Assembly: GCA_002398565.1 (NCBI GenBank)
Contig: DGZP01000056.1
Span: 23,563 to 42,102, forward strand
Direction: 5' to 3'
DNA from: Proteiniphilum sp. UBA4977
GTDB lineage: Bacteria > Bacteroidota > Bacteroidia > Bacteroidales > Dysgonomonadaceae
DNA: 18,540 nucleotides
Position 1 is the stretch's first letter, and the number at the start of each line of letters is the position of its first letter. Shown here in pieces: positions 15,533 through 18,540 of the stretch. A model generated the notes under the pieces. The model saw only the letters and a program-made list of their open reading frames with translations. It did not search any database and was not told the DNA's origin. The position numbers and the translations under genes are program-made.

Positions 15533-15928
15533 ATGGCAACGATATTCAGTAAAATCATCGCCGGTGAAATTCCTTCCTATAAAATAGCTGAAGACGACCG
15601 GTTTTATGCTTTCCTTGACATCAATCCTATGGCCGAGGGCCATACGCTAGTTATTCCCAAACAGGAAACAGATTATGTTTTTGATCTGGATGACAACAAC
15701 TTGTCGGGACTGATTCTCTTCGCACGCAAAGTCGCCAAAGCGATTGAAAAAGTCATTCCCTGCCGGCGTGTGGGCATGATGGTTATCGGTCTGGAGGTCC
15801 CCCATGCACACATTCATCTGATTCCCATCCAAAAAGAGGGAGATATGAATTTATCAAATACTAAACTGAAACTGTCGGCAGAGCGGTTCTCCGAAATTGC
15901 ACAGAAGATTGTCGATTTCATGGATTAA
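15533..15928 (+). CDS. HIT family nucleotide-binding protein (HinT type)
   Basis: A 131-residue histidine triad protein. The signature H91-x-H93-x-H95 is in VPHAHIHLIP, and the N-terminus TIFSKIIAGEIPSYKI and the segment NPMAEGHTLVIPK are typical. HinT-like proteins hydrolyse nucleoside phosphoramidates such as AMP-lysine; the natural role in bacteria is unsettled. The metal-binding cysteines found near the N-terminus of some relatives are absent (TIFSKI instead of CIFCKI). The start at 15533 is 5 bp after the greA stop. The frame opens at a TTG at 15524, but that would overlap greA and adds only three residues. Translation coupling with greA is likely. Confidence 0.93.
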   Translation: MATIFSKIIAGEIPSYKIAEDDRFYAFLDINPMAEGHTLVIPKQETDYVFDLDDNNLSGLILFARKVAKAIEKVIPCRRVGMMVIGLEVPHAHIHLIPIQKEGDMNLSNTKLKLSAERFSEIAQKIVDFMD

Positions 15929-15936
15929 ACTCTTCA

Positions 15937-17100
15937 TCAGAACACCTTCATCAGTTCGTCTGCCAACCTGTTATAATCCTCCACGCGTGAAATCACATCC
16001 CCTTCTCGGTTTAGTATAAAAGCTGTGGGAATCTCCCTCACATTGTACATGGAAAGTAGCCGTGCATTCACTGACTCGGGTTCACGCACCGTGATCCAGG
16101 GCAGGTTACTGGCCGATATTTTCCAGAAATGTTCATCGGAATCGAAAGAAATCTGATATATCTCAAGTCCTTTTGATTTATATTGCTGATAGATCCGGTT
16201 CAACTCCATATTGTGCTTTGGGGAAAAGTTGGCGTTATACACTACAAAATCGAGCAATACAACCTTGCCTTTCAGGGAGGACAATGCAACTTTTGATCCG
16301 TTTACTTCCTGCAGCACAATGTCGGGTAAACCTGTCCCGTTTTCCATGGGAGCGCGCTGTAACAATTTCTCCTGCTGCTCCTGTCGACGTCTTGTTTTCA
16401 ATGCATTCATGGTAAATTCATAGAGGTGCCTGGTACGTTCTGTGTCGGGGTAGTACCGGTTCCACGAAGTGGCCACTGCACCGAACATGGCGTAATCCTG
16501 CTTATTATAGGGGTCGAAGATCAGGTAGTTATTTATTTTCTGAAATACCGCATAGTATGCAGCAGCGCTGCCCGGATTACCCAGGACGAGACGGGATATT
16601 TTCTCTTTGTAGTCATTCAGGACACTGTCGAGTTGTGCAAGAAAAGTCATGTCATCGATCAATGCCGATTTATGTTTGTTTTCCAATCCGTGAATCTCTG
16701 AAGCCGTAAGCTGCACGAGGGCATCCACCTCTCTTAGCTGATCGTTTACGGGCGAGCCGGACACGGTAAAGGTACGGTAAAAATCTGATGCATCTGCGGT
16801 AACCTGTAATGTTTCCATCGAATCCACAGCGAAAGTCACTACCTGATTATTTATACGCAACTGATAAAATTCAGGGTTTTTTGGTGCAGGCTGATCAAAG
16901 GAAAAAGCGCCCTCCTTTTTAAGAATTACCGAGTCGAGCAGTTCGGTTCCGGCAAGTGCACGATGTTCCAGAAAAAGTGTATCTCCGGCTGCAGAATCTA
17001 TATTTCCTTTCACGTGAAAAACATTTTCCTGCTTACAGGCTGTCAATGCTCCGCCAACCATCAAGGTGGCCACCAGAATCCCCTTCGTAATCTTATTCAT
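15937..17100 (-). CDS. Lipoprotein with DUF4369-like domain and thioredoxin-like domain lacking CxxC
   Basis: A 387-residue predicted lipoprotein: signal peptide followed by the lipobox LTAC, with the lipidated Cys at residue 22. Residues about 28-120 look like the DUF4369 domain common in Bacteroidota. A helical linker follows to about 245. Residues about 253-385 form a TlpA/AhpC-like thioredoxin fold (DIVLQEVNGSKVALSSLKGK, VVLLDFVVYNANFSPKHN, the cis-proline segment EIPTAFILNREG). Where redox-active relatives have WCxxC, this one has N-A290-N-F-S293, so both cysteines are replaced and disulfide exchange is unlikely. It may act as a binding or scaffold protein in the periplasm; that is inference. 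It converges on the HIT gene with only 8 bp between stops. A -7 element lies 69 bp upstream. Confidence 0.88.
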   Translation of the reverse strand: MNKITKGILVATLMVGGALTACKQENVFHVKGNIDSAAGDTLFLEHRALAGTELLDSVILKKEGAFSFDQPAPKNPEFYQLRINNQVVTFAVDSMETLQVTADASDFYRTFTVSGSPVNDQLREVDALVQLTASEIHGLENKHKSALIDDMTFLAQLDSVLNDYKEKISRLVLGNPGSAAAYYAVFQKINNYLIFDPYNKQDYAMFGAVATSWNRYYPDTERTRHLYEFTMNALKTRRRQEQQEKLLQRAPMENGTGLPDIVLQEVNGSKVALSSLKGKVVLLDFVVYNANFSPKHNMELNRIYQQYKSKGLEIYQISFDSDEHFWKISASNLPWITVREPESVNARLLSMYNVREIPTAFILNREGDVISRVEDYNRLADELMKVF

Positions 17101-17168
17101 AAATGAGTTATCTCCCTTTCGTTAAACCCGCTACAGGCTTTTCATTTTTTTCTACAATAATAATATTG

Positions 17169-17176
17169 CAAACTTA
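17169..17176 (-). promoter_or_regulatory. Bacteroidota-type -7 promoter element before the thioredoxin-like lipoprotein gene
   Basis: The minus strand reads TAAGTTTG, a match to TAnnTTTG, 68 bp upstream of the lipoprotein start. No -33 partner is visible at the usual spacing. Confidence 0.45.
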
Positions 17177-17342
17177 ACTATTTTTCAACGAATAATGAGC
17201 CGGATGACTATTTTTATCTGTTAATTTAAAATGAAGGCCACAATACATTCAGGACAAAAAATTATAAAATAATCATACACATAACAAACAAATTAATTAA
17301 ATATTTGTTATATATGTCGCATATTAAAAAATCAATGAATCA

Positions 17343-17350
17343 TATTTTTG
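17343..17350 (+). promoter_or_regulatory. Bacteroidota-type -7 promoter element before the outer-membrane protein gene
   Basis: TATTTTTG matches TAnnTTTG and ends 23 bp before the ATG at 17374, giving a short leader. The region upstream is very AT-rich, and no clear -33 TTTG is at the right distance. Confidence 0.5.
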
Positions 17351-17373
17351 TAATATTTTATAACTAACTCGTT

Positions 17374-18123
17374 ATGATGCGAAAAATCATCCTTTTGTTT
17401 TTTTTGTCGGAAATAATTGTGTCTTCCGGCAAAGCCCAGCATGCCCCTTTTGAAAATTGGGGTGTGGGCTTGAATGCGGGGTTGTATGGGGCAGGAGTCC
17501 AAGGAGCGACCTCGCTTTCCCCTCATTTCAAATGGAGAGCCGGTTTCGATTATTTCACCTACAGACATAGTGATGCCATAGAATTTGAGGTCATCGCAGC
17601 ACATGACGGGCATGAAGCTGATGCGCAGGCTGAACTAAGAGATACCGAGATAACCTTTCCCAACTTCAAGACTTTTGTGGACTACTATCCGGCACAAAAT
17701 GCCATTTTTTGTCTGACCGGTGGATTTTATGCAGGCACTAACAGAGCCTCCACAAAAGGGTTGATCAAAAATTACCGGGAATTAACTGCTGCATTGGGAG
17801 AGAAACCGGAATTGCACTATGAAGATATTGTAATCACTCCCGATGATGACGGCAGCTTTGATGGCAAGCTCCATATGGGTAATACCCTCAAGCCATATTT
17901 CGGCATTGGGCTCGGGAGAACCATACCTCAGAATCGTGTAGGTTTTAAATTCGAACTTGGGATAGTATTCCAGGGTAAATACACTTTAAGCAGCCACAAT
18001 CTGAACGAGGCCGGTCACAACTGGTTGAATAAAATGACAGAAGAACTGGATCTGCCTGTGTCGGAGAAAGCATTAAACTGGTGGCCGATGTTGAATTTTT
18101 CATTGACCTACCGTATTCGTTAG
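17374..18123 (+). CDS. Secreted protein, probable outer-membrane beta-barrel
   Basis: A 249-residue protein with a clear signal peptide (hydrophobic core IILLFFLSEIIVSS, likely cleavage after GKA at residue 21). The mature part has alternating hydrophobic, aromatic and glycine residues typical of beta strands: WGVGLNAGLYGAGVQGATSL, FKWRAGFDYFTYR, AIFCLTGGFYAG, LKPYFGIGLGRTIP, VGFKFELGIVFQGKYTL. It ends in a strand, WWPMLNFSLTYRIR. This suggests a small outer-membrane barrel of about eight to ten strands. I do not recognise a specific family, and there is no enzyme motif. The acidic insert ITPDDDGSFDGKLH may be a surface or periplasmic loop. It is transcribed alone, divergent from the lipoprotein gene across 273 bp. 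ATG 17374 and 17377 are both possible. Confidence 0.75.
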   Translation: MMRKIILLFFLSEIIVSSGKAQHAPFENWGVGLNAGLYGAGVQGATSLSPHFKWRAGFDYFTYRHSDAIEFEVIAAHDGHEADAQAELRDTEITFPNFKTFVDYYPAQNAIFCLTGGFYAGTNRASTKGLIKNYRELTAALGEKPELHYEDIVITPDDDGSFDGKLHMGNTLKPYFGIGLGRTIPQNRVGFKFELGIVFQGKYTLSSHNLNEAGHNWLNKMTEELDLPVSEKALNWWPMLNFSLTYRIR

Positions 18124-18465
18124 CACACGACGGCTGACACAAAATCTTTACTCAGGTTCAGTAAACAATAACTACACCTCCTTTTAGGGATTAATTAGTA
18201 CTAAACTGCCCCTGGATATCGCACATTTTTAGCAAACTACTTGTTAAATATTGCTAAAACTTTTTCCTCCGACCTTACGGCGATAATTTTGCTTTTTTAT
18301 ACAAAAAAAATGACTTGTTTGTAATTCAAAAAAGTCTTAAATTGCAGCTTGTTTTAATTGGATTAAACATCAGAAAAAGCGTAAACGTATAATTGTTCCA
18401 TGCAATAGAGGTGCATGTACACATTAACCAAGAGAATCACAGTCAACTGATTTAAATATTACAAT
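18124..18465 (+). other. 342-bp non-coding region with a possible promoter and inverted repeat
   Basis: No gene is visible. A plus-strand TAATTTTG (18284-18291) matches the -7 element. If it is used, the next start codon (18466) has a leader of about 165 nt. Within this leader an inverted repeat, CATGCA (18399-18404) with TGCATG (18412-18417), spaced by 7 nt, could be a small hairpin or an operator-like site. No terminator is seen after the outer-membrane protein gene. Confidence 0.4.
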
Positions 18466-18540
18466 ATGAATAGTTTGTATTGTTATTTGTCCGTTTTCAC
18501 CGAAAACATTTCGCTTTCCCCTTCCAGTGAGTTAAAACTG
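18466..18540 (+). CDS. Possible start of a gene running off the window end (partial)
   Basis: An ATG at 18466 opens a frame with no stop for the 25 codons left. The peptide begins MNSLYCYLSVFTENISLSP and continues SSELKL. There is no obvious signal peptide or domain, so the product is unknown. Support comes from the open frame, the possible promoter about 175 bp upstream and the gap that precedes it. It is too short to be sure. Confidence 0.35.
   Translation, partial: MNSLYCYLSVFTENISLSPSSELKL

Noticed and set aside
1..18540. CRISPR arrays, insertion sequences, phage genes, toxin-antitoxin pairs or other mobile systems
   Set aside because: No regularly spaced repeats, transposase or integrase motifs, terminal repeats or small paired toxin genes were seen on either strand.

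Overview
The window is a mostly ordinary, moderately AT-rich stretch of a Bacteroidota chromosome, most likely order Bacteroidales. I base this on four things. Several genes have the promoter element TAnnTTTG just upstream and lack clear Shine-Dalgarno sites. There is an ExbB / 4-TM protein / ExbD / ExbD gene set with a proline-rich TonB close by. There is a lipoprotein with a DUF4369-type N-terminal part joined to a thioredoxin-like domain. The HtpG sequence looks like those of Bacteroidales. A Dysgonomonadaceae- or Porphyromonadaceae-like member would fit, but I cannot fix the family.

Layout. From 1 to 8564 every gene is on the minus strand. In order of coordinate these are: a DoxX membrane protein (122-538); a Ton/Tol-type motor operon transcribed exbB, 4-TM protein, exbD, exbD (3182 down to 757) and closed by a strong terminator; tRNA-Ser(GGA); an operon of a short-chain prenyl diphosphate synthase, an unrecognised protein and a TatD nuclease (5970 down to 3500); tonB; hypoxanthine phosphoribosyltransferase; a 424-bp gap; and a TrmN6-type tRNA methyltransferase. 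From 8668 the plus strand carries lon, which shares a two-way terminator with a minus-strand ECF sigma factor. Divergent from the sigma factor are htpG-coaA, then greA-HIT. A minus-strand lipoprotein with a thioredoxin-like fold converges on the HIT gene. A plus-strand putative outer-membrane barrel protein and the first 25 codons of a possible further gene end the window.

How the genes fit together. ExbB, the two ExbDs and TonB would make a proton-driven motor energising outer-membrane transport. Lon, HtpG, the ECF sigma factor and GreA form a protein-quality and transcription-stress neighbourhood. The remainder is housekeeping: CoA synthesis, purine salvage, isoprenoids and tRNA modification.

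I did not find a new defence, mobile or CRISPR-like system. The points most worth a second look are: (1) the 3' end of a BNR/Asp-box sialidase-like gene, broken by a frameshift and a likely deletion, in the gap at 7504-7723; (2) a terminator-like hairpin in the greA leader between a well-formed promoter and the start codon, suggesting attenuation or a short leader RNA; (3) the loss of both CxxC cysteines in the thioredoxin-like lipoprotein.
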